Assembly: GCF_003056345.1 (NCBI RefSeq)
Contig: NZ_PYWB01000006.1
Coordinates: 124,001-188,000, forward strand
DNA from: Devosia submarina
GTDB taxonomy: Bacteria > Pseudomonadota > Alphaproteobacteria > Rhizobiales > Devosiaceae
Direction: 5' to 3'
DNA: 64,000 bases
Each line of letters starts with the position of its first letter. Positions within the stretch are counted from its first letter, which is position 1. Both the position numbers and the translations under genes were made by a program. Below, piece by piece: positions 1-9,050 of the stretch. The notes beneath the pieces were generated by a model. The model was given only the letters and a program-made list of their open reading frames with translations. It did not search any database and was not told where the DNA came from.

Positions 1-1
1 T

Positions 2-580
2 GCCCAGCGCATCATTGGCGGCACCGAACTTGTCGCCGTCGAGCCGACCACGGATGTGGAACTGCCATTCCTCGCCATTCCGGATTTCCCCGACCTGCCC
101 ATGGAGGAGGTTTATCCGCGCTTGCCGCCCCAGGGTGCGGGCGTGGTAGCGCGCACCACTGCGGCCGGCGGACGCGTCGTCTATGTGCCCTGGAATATCG
201 GGGAGGTCTTCTGGACCTACATGGCGCCCGATCAGGGCCGGCTGATCAGCAACGCCGTTCGTTGGGCACTTGGCAAGCGCGCCGAGGTTGAAGTCGAGGG
301 CAAGGGCGTCTTCGACGTGGGACTGCATGGCAACGATGAGGGCAGGGCAGTGTGCCTGCTCAACCTGACAAATCCCATGATGATGAAGGGCCCCCTTCGC
401 GATACATGGCCCGTGGGTCCGCTGACCGTGAAATTGGAAATACCCCAGGGGAAAACCGTGAAGTCGGCCCGTCTGCTGGTCAGTGGCAAGGACGTACCGT
501 TCCGAATCCTGGATGGAAGTGCAACGGTCGACATCGCCGACATCGAGACCCTGGAAGTGGTGCATCTGGCCTGGGCATAG
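2..580 (+). CDS. C-terminal part of a probable glycoside hydrolase-like protein (5' end outside window)
   Basis: The frame is open from base 2, so the N-terminus lies outside the window; 192 residues are visible. The visible part resembles the end of proteins with a beta-galactosidase trimerisation (class I glutamine-amidotransferase-like) fold followed by a small beta domain: a stretch reading GGRVVYVPWNIGEVFW and then a beta-rich tail. Such proteins occur next to sugar-type ABC transporters, and this one lies 144 bases ahead of a permease gene on the same strand. No catalytic residues can be judged from this fragment. The family call is a resemblance from memory; a role in cleaving an oligosaccharide taken up by the neighbouring importer is inference. 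Confidence 0.6.
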   Translation, partial: AQRIIGGTELVAVEPTTDVELPFLAIPDFPDLPMEEVYPRLPPQGAGVVARTTAAGGRVVYVPWNIGEVFWTYMAPDQGRLISNAVRWALGKRAEVEVEGKGVFDVGLHGNDEGRAVCLLNLTNPMMMKGPLRDTWPVGPLTVKLEIPQGKTVKSARLLVSGKDVPFRILDGSATVDIADIETLEVVHLAWA

Positions 581-607
581 GGGGGGATAGCTCCCTCACC
601 GGCCAGT

Positions 608-639
608 CCCTCCCCTCCCAGGGGGAGGTTAGGTGGGGG
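608..639. repeat. GC-rich palindromic intergenic repeat, copy 1
   Basis: The intergenic gap ahead of the first permease gene contains an element built of CCCTCCCC, TCCCA and GGGGGAGG followed by a G-rich tail. The arms can pair into a hairpin. The same design, in the opposite orientation, appears at 11548-11582, and a related one at 11484-11520. It looks like a dispersed REP-type element and does not code. Confidence 0.6.
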
Positions 640-724
640 CAACGAACCCCGATAAGGCGACCCAGAACAACCGGCCCGACGGCAGCCCGCCGGACCACCC
701 GCAAAGCCGAAAAGAGGAGCGGCA

Positions 725-1711
725 ATGCTGAACTACATCCTGAAGCGATTGGTCTACATGATCCCGACCCTGATCGGCATGTCGATCATCTCCTTCGCCA
801 TCATCCAGCTGCCTCCGGGCGATTACCTGACCTCGCTCATGTCGACTCTGGCTGATGGCGGGGCGCCGATCGATCCGGCGACGGTGGAACGCCTGCGCGC
901 TCAATACGGGCTCGACCAGCCGGTCTGGGTGCAATACGGCAAGTGGATGACGGGCATCCTGACGCGTGGGGATTTCGGCTTCTCCTTTGAGTGGAACCAG
1001 CCGGTGTCCGAGGTCATCTGGTCACGCATGGGCTCGACCCTGGCCATCTCCTTTGCAGCGCTGGTCTTTGTCTGGGCCGTGTCGCTGCCTATCGGGATCT
1101 ATTCAGCCGTGCGTCGCAATTCGGTCGGCGACCACGTCTTCACCTTCTTCGGCTTTATCGGCCTTGCTGTCCCCAACTTCATCCTCGCGCTGACGCTGAT
1201 GTATGTCTCATTCCGCGTCTTCGGCCAGTCGGTGGGCGGGCTGTTCTCGCCCGAATATGTGGATGCGCCCTGGAGCTGGGGCAAGCTGTGGGATTTGGTT
1301 CTCCACTTGTGGATTCCCATCATCGTCATCGGCATGTCCGGCACCGCAGCGATGATCCGCATCCTGCGCGCCAACCTCACCGATGAGCTCTCCAAGCCTT
1401 ACGTGACCACGGCTCGCGCCAAGGGCCTGCCCGAATACAAGGTCATCGTGAAATATCCGGTGCGCATCGCGCTCAACCCCTTTGTTTCGGCAATCGGCTG
1501 GGTGCTGCCCGAGCTGGTTTCCGGTGTCACCATCACCGCCATCGTGCTCAACCTGCCCACCGCCGGTCCGCTGCTGCTGCGGGCGCTGGTCGCACAGGAC
1601 ATGTACCTGGCCGGCAGTTTCATTCTTCTGCTGAGCGTGCTGACCCTAGTCGGCATGCTGATTTCCGACATCCTGCTTGCGCTGCTCGATCCGCGCATCC
1701 GGTACAATTGA
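725..1711 (+). CDS. ABC transporter permease, DppB/OppB type
   Basis: This 328-residue inner-membrane protein is a full-length binding-protein-dependent permease of the dipeptide/oligopeptide/nickel class. An N-terminal membrane segment (about residues 9-30, MIPTLIGMSIISFAI) is followed by the family's typical LRAQYGLDQPVWVQYGKW stretch and a C-terminal permease domain with the EAA-type loop around TTARAKGLPEYKVIVKYPVR. An AGAGG-type ribosome site lies just before the ATG. The second permease starts 9 bases after its stop, followed by a double ATPase. No substrate-binding protein is visible, so it probably lies upstream of the window. The sugar-catabolic genes downstream suggest an oligosaccharide or glycoside substrate rather than a peptide; that is inference. 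Confidence 0.92.
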   Translation: MLNYILKRLVYMIPTLIGMSIISFAIIQLPPGDYLTSLMSTLADGGAPIDPATVERLRAQYGLDQPVWVQYGKWMTGILTRGDFGFSFEWNQPVSEVIWSRMGSTLAISFAALVFVWAVSLPIGIYSAVRRNSVGDHVFTFFGFIGLAVPNFILALTLMYVSFRVFGQSVGGLFSPEYVDAPWSWGKLWDLVLHLWIPIIVIGMSGTAAMIRILRANLTDELSKPYVTTARAKGLPEYKVIVKYPVRIALNPFVSAIGWVLPELVSGVTITAIVLNLPTAGPLLLRALVAQDMYLAGSFILLLSVLTLVGMLISDILLALLDPRIRYN

Positions 1712-1720
1712 GGTGATGGC

Positions 1721-2887
1721 ATGACCACGTCTCCCAGCCTCGACGCCAAACTTGCCGAAGAAGGCCCCGCCATCAGCGGCCTCAAGCCCGGCATGGACCC
1801 GATCTCCGACGCAGCCGCGGGTCAATGGACCCTGATTTGGCGCAAGTTCCTCAAGCAAAAGGTCGCGCTCTTTTGCGGCGCAGTGATCCTGGTGCTTTAC
1901 CTGATCGGTGCCTTCGCCGAATTCCTGGCACCCGGCCTGCCGGATACCAGCCGGGCGCAGTACACCTACGCGCCGCCCCAGAGCATCGGGTTTTTCACCT
2001 CCGACGGGCAATTCCAGCCTCATGTGAAGGGCTACACCATCGCGATCGATCAGGCGGCCCTGCGCCGGACCTTTGTAGTCGACGACAACGTCATCGTTCC
2101 GATCGGCTTTTTTGTTGAAGGGCCGGCGTACAAGTTCTGGGGCCTGTTCGAAAGCAACCGCCACCTTGTGGGACCGCTCGATCCCAACCAGACCATGTAT
2201 CTGCTGGGCGCCGACCGGCTTGGCCGCGATCTCTTGAGCCGGCTGATCTATGGCACGCGCATTTCCATGTCGATCGGCCTGATCGGCGTGTGCCTGTCGC
2301 TGGTGCTCGGCGTCGTTCTGGGCTCTATTTCTGGCTATTTCGGCGGCTGGGTCGACACCGTCATCCAGCGCATCATCGAGGTGGTGAGCGCTATGCCCAC
2401 CATTCCCCTCTGGCTTGGCCTCGCAGCGGCGATCCCACTCACCTGGTCGCCCATCAACGTTTATTTCGTTATCACCATCATTGTGTCCCTGCTGGGCTGG
2501 ACCGGGCTGGCGCGCGAGGTGCGCGGACGCTTCTTTGCCCTGCGTAACGAGGATTTTGTCACCGCTGCCAAGCTCGATGGGTCGGGCGAGCGCCGGGTGA
2601 TCTTCCGGCACATTCTCCCCTCGCTCACCAGCCATATCCTGGCCGTCGTCACGCTCGCCGTACCTTCCATGATCATAGCTGAAACCTCGCTGTCGTTTCT
2701 GGGCGTCGGGCTCAAGGCGCCGGTCGTCAGCTGGGGCGTGCTGCTGCAGGACGCGCAGAACATCCGTTCGATCTCGACTGCGCCTTGGCTGCTGATCTGG
2801 CCGAGCCTGGCTGTGGTGATCGCCGTCCTGTCGTTCAACTTCTTCGGCGATGGCCTGCGTGATGCAGCCGACCCATACGAAAGCTGA
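1721..2887 (+). CDS. ABC transporter permease, DppC/OppC type
   Basis: This 388-residue protein is the second permease of the importer. It has an OppC N-terminal membrane segment (about residues 47-68), a periplasmic insert of roughly 120 residues, the DRLGRDLLSRLIYGTRISM signature that opens the permease domain, and an EAA loop ending near ERRVIFRHILPS. It is longer than the usual 290-310 residues because of the insert between the first segment and the DxxGRDxxSR motif, as seen in a subset of sugar/glycoside-linked members. It sits 9 bases after the DppB-type gene, and its end lies 10 bases before the start chosen for the ATPase gene, so the three are one operon. Confidence 0.92.
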   Translation: MTTSPSLDAKLAEEGPAISGLKPGMDPISDAAAGQWTLIWRKFLKQKVALFCGAVILVLYLIGAFAEFLAPGLPDTSRAQYTYAPPQSIGFFTSDGQFQPHVKGYTIAIDQAALRRTFVVDDNVIVPIGFFVEGPAYKFWGLFESNRHLVGPLDPNQTMYLLGADRLGRDLLSRLIYGTRISMSIGLIGVCLSLVLGVVLGSISGYFGGWVDTVIQRIIEVVSAMPTIPLWLGLAAAIPLTWSPINVYFVITIIVSLLGWTGLAREVRGRFFALRNEDFVTAAKLDGSGERRVIFRHILPSLTSHILAVVTLAVPSMIIAETSLSFLGVGLKAPVVSWGVLLQDAQNIRSISTAPWLLIWPSLAVVIAVLSFNFFGDGLRDAADPYES

Positions 2888-2897
2888 GGTGGAGAAA

Positions 2898-4616
2898 ATG
2901 GAAAAGCCCGTTCTGAGCGTCGAAAATCTCTCCCTCGATTTTCACCTGCGCACCCATATCCTTCATGCCGTGCGCGACGTGAGCTTCGAGCTCCATCGTG
3001 GCCGCACCCTTGCCCTCGTGGGCGAAAGCGGCTCAGGTAAGTCCGTCACTGCCCGTGCGCTGATGCGCATCGTCGACAAGCCCGGGCAGATGGTGGGCGG
3101 TCGGATCATCCTGCGTACGCAGGGGCAGGAAACTGACCTTGCCCAGCTGTCTGCCGATAGCCGCGAAGTGCGTGCCGTGCGCGGCGCTCGCATCGGTCTC
3201 ATCTTTCAGGAGCCGATGAGTTCGCTGTCCCCGGTCCACACCATTGGCAGCCAGATCGACGAAATGGTTCGTCTCCATGTCGGTCTCGACAAGCGGGCCG
3301 CGCGCGATCGCACCGTCGAGCTCCTCGGCCAGGTTGAAATCCCCAACCCGGCCGAAATGGCCAATCGCTATACCTTCGAGTTCTCCGGCGGCATGCGCCA
3401 GCGCGCCATGATCGCCATGGCACTCGCCTGCAATCCCGACATCCTCATTGCCGACGAGCCGACCACGGCCCTGGACGTCACGACGCAGGCCGAGATCCTT
3501 GATCTCATCAAGCGCCTGCAGACTGAGCGCGGTATGGCCATGCTGCTGATCACCCATGACATGGGGGTCGTTGCCGAGGTCGCCGATGACGTGGCGGTCA
3601 TGCGTTTTGGCCGGATTGTCGAGACCGCGCCGGTGGACCAGATTTTCCACGCCGCCCAGCATCCCTATACGCAGCGGCTCCTGGCTTCCACCGTCAAGCT
3701 TGAGCAACCCGCCGAAGTGCGGGCAGGCATCCGCCCCCAGCCTCAGCCGATCCTTTCCATCGAGAACCTCAGCAAGACCTATGGCAGCGCCCGCGGCTTC
3801 ATGGGTGGGACAAAGTTTGCCGTAAAGGCGGTCGATGATGTGAGCCTCACCCTTCATGCCGGCGAGAACCTCGGCATTGTCGGCGAGAGCGGATCTGGCA
3901 AAACAACGCTCGGGCGATTGATCCTGCGTGTGGTCGAACCAAGCGCCGGCCGTGTTCTCTACCGCAACCGAGATGGCAGCGAGATCGACGTCACTGGGCT
4001 CTCCAAAGGAGGTCTGCGTAAATTCCACGCCGATGTCCGTCTCATCTTCCAGGACCCTTTTGCGTCACTCAACCCGCGCATGACCATCCGGCAGATCGTA
4101 GGCGACCCGCTCGTAGTCGAAGGCAAGCTCAAGCCCAGACAGATCGAGGAGAAGGTAGCCGAGCTCCTGCGCCTTGTCGGCCTTTCGCCCGATCTGATGG
4201 AGCGCTACCCGCACGCGTTCTCCGGTGGTCAGCGGCAACGCATCGGCATCGCCCGCGCGCTGGCGCTCGATCCGCGCATTATCATCGCCGATGAAGCAAC
4301 CTCCGCCCTCGACGTTTCAATCCGCAGCCAGATCCTCGACCTTCTGCTCGATATTCAGCAAAGGCTGGATCTCAGCTTCATCTTCATCTCCCACGATATC
4401 TCCGTTGTTCGCTATTTCTGCGACCGGGTTGCGGTGATGCATCGCGGAAAGTTGGTCGAAGTGGGGCCTGCCGAGAAGATCTGCACGGCACCCGAAGAGG
4501 CCTACACCCGCTCGCTGATTTCGGCCGTCCCCAACCCCGACCCCCGCAACAAGCGCATGCTTCACCGAACCCGCTTCTCGGCGGTTCTCAACGATAACAG
4601 TCTGCTAACCAAATGA
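2898..4616 (+). CDS. ABC transporter ATP-binding protein with two nucleotide-binding domains
   Basis: This 572-residue cytoplasmic ATPase is a fusion of DppD-like and DppF-like halves, as in GsiA/YejF, so one protein powers both permeases. The first half has Walker [11 protein letters not shown], signature FSGGMRQR and Walker [10 protein letters not shown]; the second has [18 protein letters not shown] and ADEATSALD. An ATG 48 bases upstream in the same frame would overlap the permease gene. The ATG at 2898 is preferred because a GAGGTGGAG ribosome site precedes it and the protein then starts directly at the first domain. Its stop overlaps the next start (ATGA), which points to translational coupling with the oxidoreductase gene. 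Confidence 0.93.
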   Translation: MEKPVLSVENLSLDFHLRTHILHAVRDVSFELHRGRTLALVGESGSGKSVTARALMRIVDKPGQMVGGRIILRTQGQETDLAQLSADSREVRAVRGARIGLIFQEPMSSLSPVHTIGSQIDEMVRLHVGLDKRAARDRTVELLGQVEIPNPAEMANRYTFEFSGGMRQRAMIAMALACNPDILIADEPTTALDVTTQAEILDLIKRLQTERGMAMLLITHDMGVVAEVADDVAVMRFGRIVETAPVDQIFHAAQHPYTQRLLASTVKLEQPAEVRAGIRPQPQPILSIENLSKTYGSARGFMGGTKFAVKAVDDVSLTLHAGENLGIVGESGSGKTTLGRLILRVVEPSAGRVLYRNRDGSEIDVTGLSKGGLRKFHADVRLIFQDPFASLNPRMTIRQIVGDPLVVEGKLKPRQIEEKVAELLRLVGLSPDLMERYPHAFSGGQRQRIGIARALALDPRIIIADEATSALDVSIRSQILDLLLDIQQRLDLSFIFISHDISVVRYFCDRVAVMHRGKLVEVGPAEKICTAPEEAYTRSLISAVPNPDPRNKRMLHRTRFSAVLNDNSLLTK

Positions 4617-5644
4617 CCTCGAATGTTACCGCCGTTCTCGCCGGCGCAGGTGCCATGAGCCGCAAATGGCTCGACTGCATAAAGACCATTGGTGGGGTCG
4701 AAATCGTCGGCATTGTCGACCTGTTTCCCGCCAACGCCGAAAAGCGCGCCGCCGAACAGGGCATCAATCCCGACATCGGCACGGACCTTAAGTCCATGCT
4801 GGCAAAGCACAATCCCGATATCGTCCTCGACGTCGCCATCCCCGCCGCCCGCCACGAAATCGTCTCCACCGCCTTGGCCGCCGGCGCCCACGTCCTCTCC
4901 GAAAAGCCCATGGCCGAAACGCTCGACCAGGCACGCGACCTCGTCCGCCGCGCCGAAGCCGCCAACCGCCTTCACGTCGTCGTCCAGAACCGCCGCTACC
5001 TCGAACAACTCCGCCGTATCCGGCGCCTGATTGCTTCTGGTGCCATCGGCGAAGTCACTGGAATCCATTGCGATTTCTTCCTCGATCCGCATTTCGGCGG
5101 CTTCCGGGAAACCATGGCTCACGTGCTGCTGCTCGATATGGCCGTCCACACGTTCGACGCTGCCCGCTTCGTCGCCGACGATGCCGCCGTTTCGGTCTAC
5201 GCCGAAGAATGGAACCCCAAAAACAGCTGGTACGCCAAGGATTCTTCGGCATTTGCAAGCTTTCGCTTCCAAAATGGCGCGGTCTTCACGTATCGCGGCT
5301 CCTGGTGCGCTCCCGGTTTCCGAACCAGCTGGGAAAGCGTCTGGCGCATAACCGGCACCAAGGGCTCGATCCTGTGGGACGGCGCCGCCGACATCCGCGC
5401 CGAAGTTGCCTTGCCCCACCAAGCGGGCACGCTACTCCCCGGCACACAAGCCATTGAAGTACCTGCGCTTAATCCAGCCGATTGGGTCGGGGGGCACCTG
5501 GGCGTAATCACCGATTTCATCAGCGCCGTCCGCGGCGGCCCCGTCCCCGAAACAGTGGGACGGGAAAACATCAGGAGCCTGGCCATGGTGCTGGGCGCCA
5601 TCGATAGCGTCGGCCAGGGCCGTCGCGTCGAGATCGCAATCTAG
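4613..5644 (+). CDS. Gfo/Idh/MocA-family NAD(P)-dependent oxidoreductase
   Basis: This 343-residue soluble enzyme has an N-terminal Rossmann fold (about residues 5-120, starting VTAVLAGAGAMSRKWLDCI), the family's SEKPMAET motif with the conserved lysine near residue 100, and a C-terminal alpha/beta domain containing DMAVHTFDAARF, where the histidine is the usual catalytic candidate. Members oxidise or reduce sugars, inositols and related polyols. The start overlaps the stop of the ATPase gene by four bases, so uptake and oxidation are probably co-expressed. The exact sugar cannot be read from the sequence. Confidence 0.9.
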   Translation: MTSNVTAVLAGAGAMSRKWLDCIKTIGGVEIVGIVDLFPANAEKRAAEQGINPDIGTDLKSMLAKHNPDIVLDVAIPAARHEIVSTALAAGAHVLSEKPMAETLDQARDLVRRAEAANRLHVVVQNRRYLEQLRRIRRLIASGAIGEVTGIHCDFFLDPHFGGFRETMAHVLLLDMAVHTFDAARFVADDAAVSVYAEEWNPKNSWYAKDSSAFASFRFQNGAVFTYRGSWCAPGFRTSWESVWRITGTKGSILWDGAADIRAEVALPHQAGTLLPGTQAIEVPALNPADWVGGHLGVITDFISAVRGGPVPETVGRENIRSLAMVLGAIDSVGQGRRVEIAI

Positions 5645-5655
5645 GAGACATTTTC

Positions 5656-6573
5656 ATGGCGATAGACCCAAAAGCCATTCGCATCGGCACCATGATCCGC
5701 GGGCACGAGCCCGATCCGGTCGGCTATCTCGAGAAGATCCTGCCGCACGGCTTTGAAAGCATCGAGCCGTATTTCTGGCAAACCGTGAACAAGGATTTGC
5801 CCGAGCTTGCCAAGCGGCTCAAGGACGTCATCGGCGACCGGGATGTCGCCATCTCCACTTTAGGCATGTTCGGCAACCCGCTGGAAGTTCGAGAGAAGGA
5901 CGTCGAGACCCTGCGCGGTTGGGAAGCGCTGATCGACAACGCCCATCACTTCGGTGCCACCTGCATCGCCGGCTTCACCGGCCGCATCCGTGGTCGGCCG
6001 ATCGAAGAAAGCCTGCCCCAGTTCAAGAAGGTCTGGAGCGAACTCTCCAAGCGCGCAGCCGACAAGGGCGTCAAGATAGCCTTCGAGAACTGCGCCATGA
6101 GTGGGGGCAACTGGCAGACTGGCGACTGGAACATCGCACACAATCCAGATGCCTGGTCCATGATGTTCAACGAGCTTCCCGAGGACAATCTGGGACTTGA
6201 ATGGGAGCCTTGCCACCAGATGGCTTACCTCATCGATCCCATTCCCCAAATTCGCGAATGGGGCCACAAGTTCTTCCACGTCCACGGCAAGGACGCCACC
6301 ATCCGCTGGGACGTCATCAAGCGCCATGGCTTTGGTGGCAAGGAAAAGGCCGTGTGGATGCGCACGCCTGGCTTTGGTGACACCAACTGGGCCGATGTCA
6401 TCTCCGAACTGCGGCTTGCCGGCTATACTGGGGCTATCGACATCGAGGGCTGGCACGATCCGGTTTACCGCGAGGAACTCGAGATGGTGGGCCAAGTCCA
6501 CGCCCTTAACTATCTCAAGTCGTGCCGTGGCGGCGATTTCATCGCCTATCCAGGCCCATTGAAGGGAGCCTGA
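5656..6573 (+). CDS. Sugar phosphate isomerase/epimerase (xylose isomerase-like TIM barrel)
   Basis: This 305-residue protein belongs to the AP endonuclease family 2/xylose isomerase-like TIM barrel group. Metal-ligand candidates are visible: the Glu in VKIAFENCAM, the Glu in LGLEWEPCHQ, the His pair in FFHVHGKDA and the Glu in GAIDIEGWHD. Relatives isomerise or epimerise ketoses and inosose-type compounds. It lies 11 bases after the Gfo/Idh gene, with a GGAGA ribosome site, and 3 bases before the next gene, a pairing common in catabolism of unusual sugars. The substrate is not known. Confidence 0.85.
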   Translation: MAIDPKAIRIGTMIRGHEPDPVGYLEKILPHGFESIEPYFWQTVNKDLPELAKRLKDVIGDRDVAISTLGMFGNPLEVREKDVETLRGWEALIDNAHHFGATCIAGFTGRIRGRPIEESLPQFKKVWSELSKRAADKGVKIAFENCAMSGGNWQTGDWNIAHNPDAWSMMFNELPEDNLGLEWEPCHQMAYLIDPIPQIREWGHKFFHVHGKDATIRWDVIKRHGFGGKEKAVWMRTPGFGDTNWADVISELRLAGYTGAIDIEGWHDPVYREELEMVGQVHALNYLKSCRGGDFIAYPGPLKGA

Positions 6574-6576
6574 TCT

Positions 6577-7362
6577 ATGCCACGTTTTTCTGCCAATCTT
6601 TCCATGCTGTACACCGATCTGCCCTTCATCGACCGCTTCGGCGCGGCGGCAGCGGACGGTTTTACGGCGGTTGAATATGTCGGCGCTTACGATCAGGACG
6701 CGGGCGCGCTGGCCGATCTACTGCGGCAACACGGGCTAACCCAGGCGCTTTTCAATCTTCCTGCGGGTGATTGGGCGGCGGGAGAGCGCGGCATTAGCTG
6801 TCATCCCGATCGCATTCCCGAGTTTCGGAGCGGCGTCGATACGGCAATCGCATATGCGAAGGCCAGCGATTGCGAAATGATCAATTGCTTAGCCGGGATA
6901 GCGCCGGAAGCGCAGGATCGGCACTCGCTTGAGCAGGTGTTGATCGACAATCTCGCCTATGCGGCACCGCGCCTTGCGGACGCCGGGATCAAGCTCCTGC
7001 TTGAGCCGATCAATACGCGCGACATTCCCGGCTTTCTGATCAATTCCACCGATGACTTTGAGCGGATCGCCGGAGCAACAGGTCACGACAATCTGTATCT
7101 TCAGTACGATTTCTATCACATGCAGATCGTGCAGGGGGATCTACTTCCCACCTTCCGCCGACTACAGAACCGCATCGCCCACGTGCAAATTGCCGACAAT
7201 CCGGGTCGCCACGAGCCAGGTACGGGTGAGATCAACTACACTAACATTTTCAAGGCACTGGACGAGGCCGGCTACTCCGGTTGGGTTGGTGCCGAATACA
7301 AGCCGCAGGCAGGCACAAGCGCTGGTTTGGGGTGGTTCAAGGACTGGAGCAATCGCGCATGA
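6577..7362 (+). CDS. hyi: Hydroxypyruvate isomerase (or the related 2-oxo-tetronate isomerase)
   Basis: This 261-residue TIM-barrel protein matches the Hyi/OtnI family along its length: the start PRFSANLSMLYTDLPFIDRF, the metal-site region LLLEPINTRDIPGF, the QYDFYHMQIVQGD stretch, HVQIADNPGRHEPGTGEINY, and a final Glu in GAEYKPQ. Hyi interconverts hydroxypyruvate and tartronate semialdehyde; OtnI isomerises 2-oxo-tetronate phosphate compounds. The next gene, in ATGA overlap, encodes a tartronate semialdehyde reductase-type enzyme, and this supports the Hyi reading. Together they would channel a C3 product to glycerate. Confidence 0.85.
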   Translation: MPRFSANLSMLYTDLPFIDRFGAAAADGFTAVEYVGAYDQDAGALADLLRQHGLTQALFNLPAGDWAAGERGISCHPDRIPEFRSGVDTAIAYAKASDCEMINCLAGIAPEAQDRHSLEQVLIDNLAYAAPRLADAGIKLLLEPINTRDIPGFLINSTDDFERIAGATGHDNLYLQYDFYHMQIVQGDLLPTFRRLQNRIAHVQIADNPGRHEPGTGEINYTNIFKALDEAGYSGWVGAEYKPQAGTSAGLGWFKDWSNRA

Positions 7363-8219
7363 AGATCGGGTTCATCGGACTGGGCGTCATGGGACGGCCA
7401 ATGGCTGGTCATTTGATCGCGGCTGGACATGAGGTCTATCTCAATCGTGTCAAGGAGGCATCGCAGCACTTGGCCGAGGCAGGCGGCAAGCCGCTCGAGA
7501 CCGCCCGGCAAGTGGCTGAGGCGTCGGAAATCGTTATCCTCATGCTCCCCGATACGCCCGATGTGGAAGCCGTTTTGTTTGGCGAAGTTGGTGTGGCCCA
7601 AGGCCTGTCAGCGGGCAAGCTCGTCATCGACATGAGCTCTATTTCACCCGTAGCGACCAAGGCGTTCGCCTCCCGCATTGGTGAGCTTGGCGCGGCCTAT
7701 GTGGACGCCCCCGTGTCGGGTGGCGAAGTCGGCGCCAAGGCCGCATCCCTCACCATCATGGTAGGCGCCAATCCCTCCGATTTCGAGCGGGCGCGGCCGC
7801 TGTTTGAGCTGATGGGCAAAAACATCACCCTTGTTGGGGAAGTCGGGGCAGGGCAGACAGCCAAGGTCGCCAACCAGATCATCGTCGGACTTACCATCGA
7901 GGCCGTGGCAGAAGGCCTTGCCTTTGCCAAAGCGGCCGGGGCCGATCCTGCCAAGGTCCGGCAAGCGCTAATGGGCGGTTTTGCAGCGTCACGTATTCTC
8001 GAAGTGCATGGTGAGCGCATGATCAATGGGACGTTCGACCCTGGTTTTCGCGTGCGTTTGCACCGCAAGGACATCGGTTTAGCGGTGAATGCTGCCACGT
8101 CACTTGAGCTCTCCTTGCCGCATACCGCAAGTCTGCAGCAAATGATGAACAAGGCTCTCGCCGAAGGTCTCGGCGACATGGATCATTCGGCGCTGTTCCA
8201 AATGCTGGACCAAGGCTAA
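7359..8219 (+). CDS. glxR: 2-hydroxy-3-oxopropionate (tartronate semialdehyde) reductase
   Basis: This 286-residue protein belongs to the 3-hydroxyisobutyrate dehydrogenase superfamily. It has the dinucleotide motif IGFIGLGVMGRPMAGHL at the N-terminus, the substrate motif DAPVSGGEVGA, the catalytic lysine in GQTAKVANQI and a C-terminal all-helical domain. GlxR/GarR enzymes reduce tartronate semialdehyde to D-glycerate with NAD(P)H. A longer open frame begins at 7281, but the ATG at 7359 is chosen because it overlaps the hyi stop (ATGA) and starts right at the beta strand of the Rossmann fold. It ends the operon; the next gene is convergent. Confidence 0.88.
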   Translation: MKIGFIGLGVMGRPMAGHLIAAGHEVYLNRVKEASQHLAEAGGKPLETARQVAEASEIVILMLPDTPDVEAVLFGEVGVAQGLSAGKLVIDMSSISPVATKAFASRIGELGAAYVDAPVSGGEVGAKAASLTIMVGANPSDFERARPLFELMGKNITLVGEVGAGQTAKVANQIIVGLTIEAVAEGLAFAKAAGADPAKVRQALMGGFAASRILEVHGERMINGTFDPGFRVRLHRKDIGLAVNAATSLELSLPHTASLQQMMNKALAEGLGDMDHSALFQMLDQG

Positions 8220-8237
8220 GTGTAGTTGATTGCCTGA

Positions 8238-9050
8238 TTATCCCAGCTCAAGGCTGGTCACCCCGAAGACAAAGGGAAGCCGGACGGCTGGTGCAGGGCC
8301 ACGATACATGCGGGTGGTTTGAAAACCGGGAGAGAAGCCGAGCGCAGACAGGGTCAAGAGAAATTCTGTCTGGGAGCAGGGCACATCAATATGGATCAGT
8401 CCTGATCGAGCGGTAAGGAGCGCGATGGCGCCGTCGACATTGCTTGCAAAAAGTGGGCCGAGCTTGGCGCCGTCCGTGCAGGGTCGCAGAACTCCATAGG
8501 CGGCGATCCAATCATCAGCGCGATAAACGAACGTCTCGTGCGGCGGAGCAAGCCAATGGTGCAGGAAGGCGTGGCGATCAGCAGGGAAGCACTGGCGGTC
8601 CAGTCCGGCAATGTCCTTGGGCTGCGTGGGAGATCTGCGTTCGATAGGAGCAGGCACAGCCCCGACCATTCCAATCATATGGATGGTGTCGTAAGCCGCT
8701 TTGAAGCCCATACTAGCATAGTTGTCCCGCTGCATTGGCACCGCATCAAGTCCAATGGTGCGATCCCCGAGATAGGCCATTCCCGCGTCCCAGACGGCTT
8801 TGCCATGCCCATGCCCCCGCCAGTCCGCGTGGCAAATGTAAAGACCGATAAAGCCAAATGCGTCGTCATAGGCGATTGCGGCGATCGCTGCGACCATCGC
8901 CCCATCGACAAAGGCGCCGAAAAAGCCGTTCGGATCTGCAGCATAAAAGGCTCGCGCGTCATGGAGCCCAGGGTTCCAACCCTCGGCAGCAGCCCAGCAA
9001 AGCAGTTCCTCGACCTCGCGTAGTTCAAGGCTGCGGATGCTCCGGCTCAT
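8238..9050 (-). CDS. GNAT-family N-acetyltransferase with a YitH-type C-terminal domain
   Basis: This 270-residue protein has an N-terminal GNAT domain (about residues 1-130) with an acetyl-CoA loop seen as DWRGHGHGKAVWDA, followed by a second, degenerate acetyltransferase-like domain (Acetyltransf_18, about residues 145-265). Proteins of this build acetylate small molecules or are of unknown substrate. Its ATG overlaps the stop of the racemase gene by four bases, so it is the last gene of the Pot-type transporter operon. That context suggests a role in modifying the imported compound, but this is inference. Confidence 0.85.
   Translation of the reverse strand: MSRSIRSLELREVEELLCWAAAEGWNPGLHDARAFYAADPNGFFGAFVDGAMVAAIAAIAYDDAFGFIGLYICHADWRGHGHGKAVWDAGMAYLGDRTIGLDAVPMQRDNYASMGFKAAYDTIHMIGMVGAVPAPIERRSPTQPKDIAGLDRQCFPADRHAFLHHWLAPPHETFVYRADDWIAAYGVLRPCTDGAKLGPLFASNVDGAIALLTARSGLIHIDVPCSQTEFLLTLSALGFSPGFQTTRMYRGPAPAVRLPFVFGVTSLELG

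Noticed and set aside
1646..2635. 329-codon - strand frame opposite the DppC-type permease
   Set aside because: Antisense to a clear permease and without recognisable domains or ribosome site.
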